A stretch of 64,000 bases of DNA from assembly GCA_024336345.1 (NCBI GenBank), contig JANFOG010000002.1, positions 2,790,001-2,854,000 on the forward strand. Direction: 5' to 3'. The DNA is from Mariannaea sp. PMI_226. Taxonomy: Eukaryota; Ascomycota; Sordariomycetes; Hypocreales; Nectriaceae. Shown one piece after another: positions 12,599 through 26,156 of the stretch. Position 1 is the stretch's first letter. Every line of letters starts with the position of its first letter. A program made the translations under genes and the position numbers. Below the pieces are notes generated by a model. It was given only the letters and a program-made list of their open reading frames with translations, was not told the origin of the DNA and did not search any database.

Positions 12599-14484
12599 CT
12601 AGTACGAGGCCATTCGGCGAGTATGGTGTGTTCTCTCCCCAAGGATAGGAGAGTTCCCAATCATAGCGATAGGGTTATATCTCGACGTCGGCCGACTGGG
12701 AGCTGTAGGCGACTCCTCGACACAACGTTCCCGCTGTCCAAAAGCGAAAGTCTGGGCTCTGTTCAAGCCCTTACGAGATTTTAGGCGCCCCATTTCCCGT
12801 TCGCAGGTGCGTTGGTGCTTTTCATCCGACATCTCAACGTATTCCTGGGGATAGCATCGACCACGGTGCTCGGCAAAGAAACCGCTATATCCACCATCTA
12901 GGATATAAACCTCAGGATAGGTGAGTTTGGGATAAAACTCAGCATTTACAGTACGATCTTCTGATCGAATGTGACGAGCCATGAGAGGAGCACGATGGGC
13001 GGAGTATTCGCAATGGAAGATGAGCAGGGTGCGACCACTCATGGGAGTCTGGAAGAGTTGGCTAGTAAGCAACTCCTTGTCGTTGTAGTTGACGGCCCCG
13101 TCAATGTGCCCACCATCGTACTCATATTCAAATCTGCAATCGATAACCATCTTCTGATCAAAGTGCTCACAGTACTTTCCATCCAGAACATCCAGAAAGG
13201 TTTCTTTGGTGATACGAGGGATAGTATCCGTCGGGTCATCGGGCAGAAAATTTGGAAGAACTGGCTCCTGAGTCTCCTCAACATCCATGACGGACTGAAG
13301 TGCAGATGATGCTGCCTCCTTTGAGTTGACCTTGCTCTTCATGATGTCAGCAGGGTGTTCAAACATGCTCAGTGAACGACGGAACTGCTTGCGGTTTCGA
13401 AGAAAGGGGTTCGACTGCCTGCGACTGTGACAGTTCATGGGAGAGCCACTACGGTAGCTGTTCGCTCCTGTGAAGTTGGGGAAAGGATGTCTAGTTCGGA
13501 GACTAAGGGGAATAGGGGCACAGGGGCTGTTGGCCGAGGCTGGTCTACGCTCCTGAGGGGGCGAGGATGCCTCAAAACACTCGCTTAATGACAAGCTAGA
13601 GCTGGTGTGGTTGAGCCGAGAGTCGGCAGCACCAAAGCGGAAAGCTGGCAATTTTTCCTCGGGGTGGGATCGTGAAGAAGTTCCAGAGGAGGAAGAGGAG
13701 AGGCCCTTCATCCGTGTCAGAGATGGTCTTCGAGGAACAGCGATCCTTCGACTTAAACTACTTGTTAGTGTAAGATACGTAAACAGTCAGGGTGCTTTGG
13801 AGTACTTACTCGGCAACGATAGGCTTGGCCGGCTCTAATGAGGATTGGCGGGAGCGGGAAATGGGGGCGGGAGAGTCCAGCATCATCTCATCATCATGGA
13901 TGGGAGTTGAGCCAGGAGTAGGAGAAGCCAGCTCGATCTGACTGAAGAAAGGGGTCTTATGAGGCAAAGGTGAGACCTCCATGAGCTCGGTCAGGGGCAC
14001 GGGAGAGGAAGAGTGTAGAGGCGGCGGCGTGACACATTCTGTTCCAAGATATCAGTTCTCAACATCCAACTCAATCAATTGTCGTCAGTAGGTTTCCTTA
14101 CCACGAGCTTCCATGCCACTGATTGAATGAGCCGTGAAGAGGGCTCGGCGCGGTGTTGGGAAATGAGGACTAATAGCATGTTAACATTGGTGTGATAGAA
14201 AGAATATTCACAGAAAGCACAACCAACCTTGAGTCATTGTCAAGACGAAAGTTCTGGGAGAGGTCTGCGGCTAGACTGGCGGCAGGAGACGAACCACGAA
14301 TGTCCTTAACACTGAAATAGTCGGCGGTGCTCTTGTGCAGTTGCTCTCTTAGACTCAGAGATCCAGATCCAGTCGAGCTTCCAGGGAAGTGTGAGTGAGA
14401 ATGGACTCGGAAGATGTCACGGCCCCAGCCCGGAACAGGCATTGGGCGGTGCAATGCCGCCAGAGGTGATGAAGCTTCCATCAT
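12599..14484 (-). CDS. CDC25: M-phase inducer phosphatase (Cdc25 / nimT family)
   Basis: This dual-specificity phosphatase removes inhibitory phosphates from Cdk1 to trigger mitosis. I read four exons: 14484-14228, 14169-14102, 14038-13810 and 13751-12599. The introns are 58, 63 and 58 bp, and all junctions keep frame, giving 568 residues. An in-frame TAG lies just upstream of the first ATG. The N-terminus has SSPLAAL and ASLAADLSQNF, recalling Aspergillus nimT. Next come FPTPRRALF and RRPSLTRMKG blocks, then the rhodanese-like catalytic domain. The signature Cys is residue 432 in HCEYSAHR, a C-x5-R loop with Arg438. Compared with animal Cdc25 (HCEFSSER), the loop carries Ala-His instead of Ser-Glu, which I believe is the filamentous-fungal form. 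The gene is divergent from POL5 across a 12-kb interval. Confidence 0.95.
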
Positions 14485-15589
14485 TGGACTTGTCTAAATC
14501 GAATCGATCTCGAGTTCGAGCTCGAGTCGGTATAGGAGTGCAAGGGACCGAACCACGGGGAAGACAGCGACTGTCAATTCGCCGACACGGTATGGAAGCT
14601 CAAGGAGGAGAGTTTGCAGTAAGTCAATGCTGCAATACTGCCTCTAAGGAGTGGCAAAAACGTATCAGCACGATGGGAGAGAGATCGTAGACAGAGAGCT
14701 CTCGCTTGGTGTCGAGGGCAGCGAGTGTGGTAGATGAAAGAGACGTGAGTCGGGACTCGTGGCGGGGTCGACGAGGTCGTAGGTTCGTTATGTTCGTACG
14801 AATGACATTTGAGAGAGTGGCTGCTCGAAGAGGGAAAGGTTTCGAGTGGAAACGTGTGTCGTGTGCGATCGTGAATCCAGAGAAGGAGGTCCGAGACCAA
14901 GAGACCTTTTCTTCGTGGTTGAGCTGAAGGACCCAGATTGACTGGGGGCGTTGCTAGGCGATAGATGAGGAGCGAATCCGACCTAATCCAACCAGACGCG
15001 AACACACTACAGCAGTCGTACAGTGGGTAAAGTAGCGCAGTACAGCACTACACCAAGACACACAGGCACTGCTGTAAGCTTCAAAACCTCCCACTAGAGT
15101 GGCACCCCAGGAAATAACCGAAAAGAATGAAGAGAAAATGTCCCTTCTTTTTCCTGATTTCTTTTTTACCAGTGAGAGTGCCGAAACTTCGATGCTCGAT
15201 GTATGTAACGACAAACTATACCGGTATTAATTGGGCGAGGGCCGGAGGAGGGGATGAAAGGCCGAACGGTCGGATGGGTGGGAAGGGTGAGTAACTCTCG
15301 ACCTGGTGCGGGAGCAAAGGCCTTTTCAATGGCCGTCCAACACGACCCGGTCCAGGCTCGCGTGGGATGGAGTTTTTCAGGCGATCCCAGGTTGTTAGGG
15401 GTGATATTCGGATGGTGCTTTTTGGTGCTGGTGCTACTGGGGACAAAGTCCACCTCATTAGCTGGCTACGTACAGACAGACAGGCTAAGGACTGGGGACA
15501 TTCTTTGAAGGTGAGGAGTTGAAGGGGGAGGGGGGGGTGTGTGTCCAAGCGTTCGAGGTGCAACTCAAAAAAGGATCCAAGGGAGCTGG

Positions 15590-16110
15590 TACGTACCCAG
15601 TACGTATCGCGGCCAAGGTGTATTCATACCTTAGGTTCCTACCCGTAGACATGCACCTCCATAGCAAAATGCTGTGCCTTCCCGAGGCGGGTGTGGTTGA
15701 TTCAGCACGGGAGGGAGGGTTGCAGAAGGGAGGGGGGTCTGTAAGGTCGTTTAGAGGGGGTATCGAGAGTGTAACTCCGCACGCCGTACGCCTACCTACC
15801 GTAGGTAGTCTACGTGATGCTATCAATAGAGTCTTTTTGGACACACACAACGGGGAGCGCAAAGCCTACCTACCTACCTTACGTTAGGGACCTATACTCC
15901 CTGCAGCAGGTACGTTTCTCACTAAAGTCTGCTTCTACTGCTGCTGCTGCTGCTGCTACCTTAGCTAGCTATGGTGCGTACAGTACCTTAGGTAAGGCAG
16001 GAAGGCCTGGATAAGGAAAAAGGCAGGGTGTGAGACTGTAGGTACCTGCGGTACGTAGTATGCAGTCTTGTACCTGTCCTGCACGTAGTGCCTACCGATG
16101 TGCCTATTCA
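15590..16110. repeat. Cluster of GTAC / TAGGTA / CCTACC motifs
   Basis: Dense short motifs related to TAGGTA, CCTACC and GGTACC recur here, for example near 15588, 15791, 15865, 15983 and 16042. Many are self-complementary. The same motifs appear near 19118, 26228, 31180, 31980, 33230, 57165 and 58790, always outside coding sequence. Their function is unknown. Confidence 0.55.
15938..15955 (+). repeat. (CTG)6 microsatellite
   Basis: Six perfect CTG units followed by CTA. It is not within a credible coding frame. Confidence 0.9.
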
Positions 16111-18118
16111 CCTGGGTCTCTTTCACTGGTAAGTTACAGCATCAGCATCGGACCCATTTCATGGAAATCCTGCAAGAGTCTCTAGCAACCAGCCTGCTGC
16201 AGTCAGCTTGGGAAATCAAGTCAACAAACCCACTCGAAATCGAAAGCAGCATCCTCACTGGACCTTTGCCCTGGACTCGCCCAGTCTGAGCCCTGGTCGT
16301 CCCTGGTCAACTCTGCTCAGCAACAACGCCGTTGCTCAGTGGAGGTGGAGACGTCAGAGACGCCCAGTTGGGGGGAACCTTGCTTCGGCGCTTGCGGGCC
16401 ATGGCACTAATAAGAGCAAAACCTCGCTGAAAGTCCACCGAGATGATAAACTGCCTGTAACAGCTTGAGAGCGCCGAGTTGGTACAAACCCTTTCGCTGG
16501 ACCAGTCCAACTCTGGGTAAGTAACCCAGTAGACCAAAGCTGAAAGCTTCCTTCCACCCACATTAACCAGGATCTTGTTACCCACCAATATTCCCTTCCC
16601 TGGAAGCGCCTTGGATATCTTTCAATCCCTACGAAGCAATGAGTAATTGACTCCCTTACCTTGCACAATAATTAAAACTACTGCGGGAAGTACTGCAATA
16701 AGCCTCGCCGGCGGTTAATTGTCGCTTAACAAGCTCATTATTATTACTGCTTTGCAAAAACAAACTGTAGATGCTATATCAAACGCACAAGCACCAACGT
16801 CATGTTCGCATAAAGAACAGCCCCCCCCCCTGGCTTTCATGTTGTTAGTTCAGCCACACCACGTTACTCGGCTCTGTGCGAGGCTCCTGGTTTCCTGGTT
16901 ACATCATTGCAGGCCTCGAAACTAAGAAGCGGTGAGAGTATCAACATTCAGCAATGGCCTGAGATGCATCCTGCCGTCCCATGATAAAGACCTGATTCCA
17001 GCGCCGGTCGGGTGTCGACCCAGTAACAACAAAAATTAAACATAAAAAAAAAAAGTACAATATCAGCTTGGTATTCAGTCTGCTCTCAACAAAGAAAAAC
17101 TGCTACTTCCATGGACAATGCTACTTTGCACAGAAGAACTGCCATTTAATTCCTTGTCCCATACAAAACCCAGGCCTAACCGCGATTGCCAAATGTGTTT
17201 CTTCATTTCCAGGTACCACAGACATGCCCTGCCATCCGTCAAATCGAGAGCCACAAAATTAGTTCAACCCTTTCCGATGGACGAGAATGCTACCTATATC
17301 ATCTTTATTTCAGCTTAAATATGTTGTGCGTGGATAATAATTATCCAGATCCTCTCTCGGAATGCCATTACATTACCCCCATCGTTGGGGTGCATGGACG
17401 ACCAAAGCTGCGACCCCAGACTGCCAACATGCCTCTGCCGTCCCCAATGAGACAACGACGCAGGCCTGCGACGGCCGTACGCAGCAAGTATGTGCGTGCA
17501 AGGTGACAGGAGCTGGCACCGAGAGAAACATCCTCTGTTGAGGAGGCCAATGCTTGGGAATTGGGCGTAATGACATTGTTGCACAAAGGTACAGCGTCCG
17601 CTCAGAGTTCTTCTTAGCTGGATTCCCGATGTATTGTTGTAGAACCCCTTCGACACTGAGTCGAAATCACCCTGCGAATGTTCATCCCGCCTCCATTCAG
17701 CTTTTCGGGACTTCTCCCTCCAAGTGGGCTTTGATATTACAGGCTGGTTTTGACTTTTCGTATCTTTTGTCGTTCCCTTTGTGCTAAAAATGAGAGTTTC
17801 CAACGGCTCTCCCTCCATCTCGGTTCGTGTGCGTGTCTGTGCTCTAGTGTTTGGCTGGGAGAATAGCGTTTGCTCGCAGTTACAGAGATTCCCACACCCA
17901 CAGTCTGCTGCCTCCTTACTGTAGTTGTTGTGGTTGCTGCATGATGGTTCCCTGGAGACGTGCACAGGCTTGAATATTGGAGCCGCCAAGTCAACTACTA
18001 CCGGCTATGTTCCGTATTATTACTATTACTCTTGCTATTATAAGCATCGGACCTTGAGTTAATTACTCCCTACATATGTAGTTTGTTATAATAATACCTA
18101 CTTTGTATGCGCAAATAT

Positions 18119-18231
18119 AGGTGGTCACAGAACCAGCCAAAACCACTGACTCACTGATTATGGCCTCTGCCGTACAGAGGAGACAAAGCCATCCTGCGCC
18201 GTGACCACGCAAAAAAAAAAAAAAAAAAAAA
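18119..18231 (+). repeat. Inverted 8-mer followed by A21 tract
   Basis: GTGGTCAC near 18121 and its reverse complement GTGACCAC near 18201 flank about 70 bp, and a run of 21 A (18211-18231) follows directly. The layout could recall a retroposed RNA copy. However, I see no target-site duplication and no Pol III A/B boxes, so it may be chance. Confidence 0.4.
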
Positions 18232-20569
18232 CATCGATGGATCAAAACATCCCGGTCATTTGGGAAAGGTTGCTTACACTGCCCTCTTGATCGAACCAGT
18301 TCATGCTGCCCGGTTGGCGCCAGACCCGGGTCAGGTACAAGTCGAGTTTCCTTGCTCCAGAGGCCCTTCCGCTCACTTCCCCTGCCATTTCGTTGCAGTT
18401 TTGCGGTCCTTTTTCCTACCCTGGTTGTTTCAATTGCCCTTCTCACCCACTCTCTTGCCCTGGAATTGGGTTGTCCCCCCCCTCCAACCCTGCTTGCATG
18501 CCACCCTGAGCCGAATCAGCCTTTCAAGGGCATTGCACCCTTTCCCTTACGGAAGCTGTCCCCTCTCGGATGTTGCAGACACCAAGACAGTCGAAACGGC
18601 AGAACGGTCTCCGTGCACGCGGATGACGGGGAGACTGTAGCCAAAATCCTCGGGGTGCCAATTTCTGAGACAGCGCCTGGTCGTTGCTGGGCGTTTGTGG
18701 AGGGGTCGGAAACAAGCTCCTGGTTCCACAGTCCAAAATCGTGAAGAAGTAGGACGTGTGAGCTTTTTTAGCGAGCTCTCCAATTCCTGAACGAAATCTA
18801 AGTGGTTGGAAGAAAGATGATTACTTTTGCATTCTACAGGCAACACCCTTGATTGGAACAAACATCTCCAACAATAATCGGGATTCGAGACCCGACGTCA
18901 ATTGAAGCCCCGCCTCTTCCTCATACGAAGATCCAAGAAGCTGTTCAAGGTTCGGTCGTTCATTGATAGTCGAATACTGAGCTGTCACTGGAGGGAGAGT
19001 AGCGCCGGGTTCTTGGCTAGGGCGGATGGATATTGCGATAGAGGGGGGCGTGTAGTTCGTGCTGCTGTTCGCCCAATCGAGCGAGTGCGGTTCCTCTCAC
19101 AAGTTCTTCACCTACTCCATAGGTAGGTAGTCATTATGCCTTGCAGGTTGCTTCTCATCGTTCGGTTGGCTCAGTCCAGCTTACCTCAGCTTCTTTTACC
19201 GAGCTGCGAGAGATCTCTGACATGACGAGCAGGGCGGAGCATAAGGAGTGAGCGCGATTTCGTGCGTCGTGCGTCGTGCGTCTTTGCCGATCCTGTTCCC
19301 GATTTTGTTTTTTTAGTACTGGGCCTCCAATGGATGGGCGTGCTTCTCGAACTGACGTCGTTTCGGGGAATCGGACCTCTGAAGGAAGATGGCAAGGGCA
19401 AATGCAGAGTTCTTCAGCACATAACTTACTGCTCTGCAGCCCCACGCACAGCTCAGCAAACGAGGCAGGCAAGCATGCAAGTCATTTATCTACTAGTTAC
19501 CATCACGATATGAACATACTCGGGTTGGATGACTTTTTCCTGTCTGGTTCTCGGTCCGAGTCCCCCTTACTTCTACATTCTCACCTCTGGAGGAAAAAGT
19601 GCTCTGGGAATGGCAGTATACGTAGTAATCAATTTCATCTTGGTATTCACCATAATGATACCAATCTTGGAAGTCAACTCCGCATATTCCCTCAACTCAC
19701 TCTCAAAGCACCTGTTGTTTCTTTGAACCCCCCTGCCCAGGTGTTAGATCTACCTTCGATGCGTCGATCTGGTTGGCTGCTTGTCACGGGTTAAGGCTTT
19801 CAATAGCGTGTTGCATCAGTTGTCAGCCGCGCGGACTGGCCGAGGCCGCTTGGCCTATATGACAAAAAGATTGAGCAAGTCTGGGGCACAGATCGCATTG
19901 ATAACAACGACATGGGTTCGGTCAGGAGCCGCTTGGCCTAGTTGTTAGGGGAGCAACAGCTCTAAAACAAGCTCAGTAACTCGTCCTGTTGATCCATCCT
20001 TTGTTGCAAGCGCCGGAAAAGCAAGCCCAGTCTTGTTTGACTCCAGAACAGGCAAGAGGTAATTAAGATGACGCGAGCTCCCGGGGCCGTCTCAAAGAAA
20101 CCATTGAGTGAACGATGACACTCGTCAGCCCAGCTGACAGAACCCCCCTCGTCACAATACCTCCTCTTCCTCGACAGATGCCGAGAATAGAGTCGGCTTG
20201 TTGGTCCGTGAAGGCAGTCAGTCAGTCATGTGTCTCGTCTCTGCCTGGTGTATCCAAGCTTCATCCGCTTGTCCAGCTCCAACTGTCAGCACTGGCCATT
20301 TCTCCCCCTCCTGTCGAAACAGTCTAGATTGGGGTTGAACGTGACCTCAGCCGTGCGGGGGAGGCTGTGCTATGTTTTCAATTCTAATCAAGGTGCCGTG
20401 AATATCCTTTGAGCCTTGTGAGAGCGAGGCTACGGTAATGCGTACTGCTCGAGTGAGAACCTATGAATGGAACCGCAGGCAGGTACTGTATTGCTAGAGT
20501 TTGCTACCGGGTAATTTGATTGAGTTGTTCTGGCGCTTGCTGAGATTATTTTCGAAGTTAGGCGCTCGG

Positions 20570-20571
<2 letters not shown>

Positions 20572-20600
<29 letters not shown>
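20572..20600 (+). repeat. T29 homopolymer
   Basis: An uninterrupted run of 29 T, the longest homopolymer in the window. Length in the assembly may be imprecise because such tracts slip during sequencing. Confidence 0.9.
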
Positions 20601-23600
20601 GGTATTTGTTTCGCCTACGTCTTGAACAAGGCTGGCTGAGTCTGCTGATTATGGACACCGAGGGCTCGTCAGAGATATCTGGGGGAGACGGTGGTTCCTG
20701 ACTTGATAGCGCTCCCTACCAAGTGGGGTAAATATCTAGACTATCTAGGTATGTCTCCGTATCATCGGCGTTGACTTCTTTCTCTCTTTTTTTTTGGCCG
20801 TCTACGCGTAGAAGCAAAGAAATATTCTTTGACTTCCTATGTTAATTATTCCGGGTCGTTTCTTCACCTGTTGGTAACTAACTGCGGAACCGCTGAACAC
20901 TGTCCCGCATTGGTCCCACGAATGGATTACCTTTTTACTTGTTTAGCGACATTGAACTCAGGGATATCTACAGATTGGCCACCCGCCAATGTCTAGGGCA
21001 AAGCACTTGCGATAGAGCCATTGGCGGGGGAAAAAGCAATGTTACGACTTAACTAGTTTGAATCAACCAAAAAGAAAAAGGAAAGAAAAAAAAAAACACT
21101 GAAACCCTGCTCAGATGCATCCTGAAGTCGGGGGTTTTACGAAGTGCATTCTCCGTATCTACTTCGTACTGCAGTGCTACATCGTACACCCTGTGCACAT
21201 GTTGTGGCGTCCGTTTTCAATGCATGGCAGATCCAACCAGCCAGCTGCGAAAAAAACTTTGAAACGCAGAGTTTGCAGCAGTCTGTACTGATACGGATAG
21301 TCAATCACCTAATGCAAGGTCATACGAATCCATCGTGAGAAGAAAACGTCCGGCAAAGTTATCTATGTCCACGCCGGCGTTCACACCCTATCACTTCTCT
21401 CTCCCTTGCTCAACCAGGCGAAAGCTGAAAAGCCAAGGAATAAGAAAGACGTAATGAGCCTGAAATCCAGTCGCCTATCTTCTCCTAGATTGGTGGCAGA
21501 ATGGCCCGCAGGAAAAAGATTCGCCCATGGTGGTCTTCGTCGATCTCTGGCATTTTTCCGATCTCAATCGCTCCATCTTGAATATCTCAACGTCACTGAA
21601 GGACGCCAACGTGGCTGGCCCCAGGTTGCAGAACAGTAGATCGCCATTACCACCTTCTGCGCATGGATACCTGCACATGTCTACCACTTACTACGGCTAG
21701 AAGATTTACGAACTACTATGTGCGTATGTACGTATGTATGTCAATACCAACGATACCATCGCGTCATTAATTTTCTTGGTATACCAAGGGAAGAAACAAA
21801 TGCAAAGGCTCACCTAATTGCTTGTCAACCAACAAACCAATGTACCCTTTGCTCATGCACACGCCCTCCCACACCATGGAGCCATGAAGGGAGTCGGCTC
21901 GTGTCTGAGCCGAGCCGCATCATGAACCCAGGACCATGGATCGTCGTGATGTACTGTAGGAGCATCGCGGAAAATTGCTCACTTGACGCCTTCTTGAGAG
22001 CTTCCCCTCCCGAGCCCTACTGGTTTGCGCAGTTTGATAATTACGTAGTACATTCAGTACATTGTATCCTTGAGCCTCGGAGGAACCGAGGATATTCCAG
22101 GACCTGAGTTGTGCCAGGGATCTTTTGTTTACTTTGGACAGCCTCGAGACGAATGGGATGGCAGAGCCGGGTTGCACGGAGAGTAAGCTGCAGGCCAGCC
22201 CGCAATTGTCAGACGCCGTACAACCGCCCAATCGCTTCTCGCAAAAGACCATCACCGGGCTTGGCTCGGCAGCCATCAGCTTGCTCTGAGTTCTCTCTGC
22301 TATCCCCTAATGCGGGATGGTTGTTTAGACTGGGACTGTACTCCACTGCAACACCCTTGTCTTTTTTCTCGCCCTCCGCCACAAAGTATGCAGATGGGCG
22401 AGGGGTCGAAACGTCAGAGAAAAATATGCCTGCAAAATTCTGGTATGGTGATACCTCGCACAGCAACTTGTTTTGGTCCGTAAAGCGTGGCAGAGCCTTG
22501 CCATACGCATGCTGCTTTGCGTTGCTGTGTACATCCATTTGCTCTGATAATGCGGTGCAACAAAAAGCTCCCCCCCTTCGTAGGCTCAGGATTTTTCTCT
22601 TCTTCTTCTTCTTCATCTTCTTCCCCCCTGGTTCGTGGGGTAGGTAAACATTACGCTCCCAAGTAAACACCAGGACGTGTCGCGTTTGACCGGTTCCCCC
22701 GTCAATTCGCGCGAAGTCACGTGTTGCATGTCGATAACGTCCGTCCAACCCTCCCATTGCATTGTTGGAGCTTGGGAGCTTGGGACACCATGCATCAAGA
22801 GATGCGACCTTGTGCATATGGATAAGCTCAGCCAGCTCATCTTGCACACGCCTCTTGCAGGTTTGTTGCTTTTTTTGTTCCTTCTTTCAGGTCCTTGCTA
22901 GACGACAAGCTAAAGATGCCTCGGCTCCGACCCAAGCTTCTTCTTGTCTTTGTTGAGGCGTCAAGGACCCAAGGCGTCCGACCCCACTTAAACGATTGTC
23001 CGTCTACATTGTCTCCCGTCCAAATCTACGATCCGTCGACTGGATTTGCTTCTGGCGGGTGACAACGCCTCAGAATCGACCACTGGTGACTGATAAATAG
23101 TCCATAACTATTGTCATTTTGACGCCTCACTTCTATTGCAACTTCTACGAGTTAGCAGCTCGTAAATATCTGTCTGTACCTTATATCAACATCCGCATCG
23201 GGCTTGGTGGAGGCAGACGCTAATTTACAGACCTATTCACAAACCACCATATTTACTTATACCTGTTGTACATAACTTTTCTTGCCCTCAGTACAGCACA
23301 ACACGGTAGCTTATGCCCCGTGGCTGATCTGAAATCGCAGGACAAATGCAAGGTCCAACACGCGATAATACGTTTTTGGCTTTGGTGATTCATATATGAA
23401 TCAACAAGTCTCAACCTCATTTCCAAGGCGTGCCACGCAGCCAGGCCCAGCAGCTTCAAGTGAGACTGACTGACGCCAGATACCGAGAACATGTCTCGTT
23501 GTCGTTCCTGCAAGGACTCATTCCAGCCTTGCCGGGACTGCATGAATCCTCACCGGAAACTTTATTCAATCTCCCATCATTGCGGCTCAACTCACTCTAA

Positions 23601-25529
23601 TCTGTACGTCGTTCCTTGATGCAAGGGCTACATACATCCCAGGCTTCTCATTTCACTTCCCCTTTTTACCTTCTATTCCCAGCTGGTGCAGTGAAGCACT
23701 AGGAAGGGATACCAACCTCCGAAAATCACGCTCTGCTCTAATTTCCTTGAGGCTTGCAGGTTAGACCCATTTCGCCAAGTTCGGTCCGTCTCTTTACATT
23801 GTAGTTATCTTGTACTTGCATATGATCTTCGCTATAGTGCTGGATTTTACGCCGCTGCAAATTACTGCCATGGCCAATGCTGGTTTACCAGCCTCCTCTA
23901 AAACACACAAATGCCATCGTCTTTTTTTTTTTTTGTTTTTCTCGTACGAGTAGGCGAACACGTAGCCCTGGGTCCTACAAGCACGGGTAGAAAATCTTGC
24001 TCCTCCGAAATTAGGTAGAGAAGTCCGAGCTCCCAGGTTGAAGCTGCACACACGACAGTCAACGAACCCCAGGAGGGAAGAGGTTGACGAGATCAAAAGT
24101 CTCCAGGGTAGATTATAGAATGAGAAACAGTATCCGCACATGTTTCACGAAAGTAAAACACCATGATCAATGCACGCTGCCAGTTCCAGGCTAGTGATGA
24201 TCATTCATTCTTGGACCGTACTCTGGTATTGTTCCCGTTGTCTAATCTCAGCTCCAAAGGTTTTTCACGTTCCTGGCATTCTGTTCTTCCATCACATCAT
24301 TCTCCAGTGTAGAGGGAGACAGGTCACACCAGTTCATTTGTGCACGGTATCCGTAGCATAAGTTTAAAGACTTGTGTGTGAATTTCACTTCCAATGCCCA
24401 CTCTCTAGAATGTTGGATATATGTAGAGTGATTAGTTCCTCGGAAGAGTATCCCTTCATGATGAAGTGCTTGATCCTTTGTAGTGAAGTAGTACTACCTG
24501 GAGCTTGACTCTAATTCTCCCCTTTCCCTTCCCTTTGCCCCCTTGACGCCAATGGCATTAACGAACCAATCAGCATGAGCGACATCGATGAAACAAGCTA
24601 CGCCCATGGCTCCAAAGTTGAAGTCTCCCACGATATTTTGGGATCCTGGAACTGGCGCCGCTGAGGACTAAGCTCATACACCTGGCTGCGCAATAATATA
24701 ATCCAAACACAAAGCTATGGTTACATCCAATCGTAGATAGGGTGACAATAAAGATTCGTTTCATCATCGAGTTTCTGAAATGCCGGGGTCTTACGAGAGC
24801 ATACGATCTCGATTTCATGCTTTTGTTCCTGACTTCAGCATTCTTTCGCCTCGTGGAGCCAGCCAGCATCGTGAGCAGGCATTAGGTTTCAGAGGGCTTC
24901 ATACACCCTGTGACCGACCTCAGCTCGAGCGTCCTCTTTACCCTTACCCTGCCTGCATGAAGCTGGGTGAGCAGGTTTCAGCCCAATATTAACGGTCAGT
25001 GGTGAAGTTAGGAGTTGTGGGTGTAGGTGTATAATAAGATTGAGTACCCCGGGCATACATAACAAGAGTATGCAGCGTCGAAGTAAGGAGATATATAGAC
25101 ATCATCACTATACTCGTATGTCACAAACATTGGATCATCGTTGGAGATCGATCGTTGACGATAATTTGTTGTATCCACCCCTTTGCAGTGATATCTGGAA
25201 CAGAAACAATGCAGCGACATGAGGATCAAAGCAGATCTTGAATTATCCTTCTGCAGATTTCGTACTTTGCAAGTGAGAGTCGGTGGATCTGTATGCAAGG
25301 GGCTCAGAGTCTGGCATCCGCACACTATCGACTGCCAGATGAGACGGTGTTCTCGATTTCCTCTCTCATTTTTATGCGAAACCACGTTATTTCCGAGATC
25401 TGAGGTGGGATGGGGGAAAAGGCTCCGAAAAAAGAAAAAGAAATCATTGTGAGTACGTTGACTGAGGAGGTGTAAGACAAAAAAGTGGGATGTATATGCA
25501 CAACCAAATTGTCGTAATCAGTCGGTAGG

Positions 25530-25571
25530 CAATGTAATGCAATGTCATGTAATGTAAGGCAATGTAAGGTT
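25530..25571 (+). repeat. Imperfect AATGT-type short repeats
   Basis: The pentamer AATGT recurs about five times with AA, GC or AAGG spacers. It is a degenerate short tandem repeat in non-coding DNA. Confidence 0.7.
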
Positions 25572-26128
25572 GTTGGAGAGGAACCGAGCAATTCAGACCA
25601 CTCCGGGTAACTTTCCATTGAACAGATAAACCCTACTCTTAGCCAATAAAGAAGGGGGTATTTGCGATTCATTGTTGTTGCGAATATCATCATCTGTAGC
25701 ATAGGTACGGCGAGTGACAGCTGCCGCGAGGTGTGGTTCCGATTGAGTTCCAGAGATAAAATGGCACCTTTGTAATACGAAATTTACTTCTTCTTTGAAC
25801 ACTCTGCCAGCCACTGATGGCGTCCTGACATGCCATCCCGATCAACAATAACAACAAGAACCATTGTATGAGGTTGAAGACACCCTCCCATGATATTGTT
25901 TACCTGTTGATGTGTCCCATTGGGTTATCCAACCCACGAGGCGTTCAAAATACTTCTTGTCTGCAACTTTAGCATGGTATCACTAAAAAAAAAAACACCC
26001 TATTTAACGTATGGGGGGTTATCAGGATATCACATCCAATACCTCTAGACTCAAAGAATTCAAAGACGATAATCCATGGAGGACTCCTAAGTTGTCAGTC
26101 ACAATGTTCCATCATTCTGTTTGTCGAC

Positions 26129-26156
26129 GGGTAGATGCAGGGTAGATGCAGGGTAG
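26129..26156 (+). repeat. 11-bp tandem repeat, 2.5 copies
   Basis: The unit GGGTAGATGCA is present twice perfectly, followed by a partial third copy. It lies about 320 bp upstream of the POL5 start codon. Confidence 0.85.

Noticed and set aside
17315..17989. 224-aa ORF on the minus strand in the 12-kb interval
   Set aside because: Rich in Cys, Arg and Ser with no domain; looks like a chance frame in mixed-composition DNA.
18870..18910. T-arm-like sequence GGGTCTCGAATCCCG on the minus strand
   Set aside because: No D-arm, anticodon stem or acceptor stem can be drawn around it, so it is not a tRNA.
19529..19726. 65-aa hydrophobic ORF
   Set aside because: It resembles a membrane segment by chance composition; no conserved motif, no neighbours that fit and no splice continuation found.
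22209..22847. 212-aa ORF on the minus strand in the 12-kb interval
   Set aside because: Mixed low-complexity sequence with a Lys run made by a homopurine stretch, no recognisable motif and no coherent splice partners.
24455..24520. ATGATGA resembling a snoRNA C box
   Set aside because: No matching D box or terminal stem at a suitable distance.
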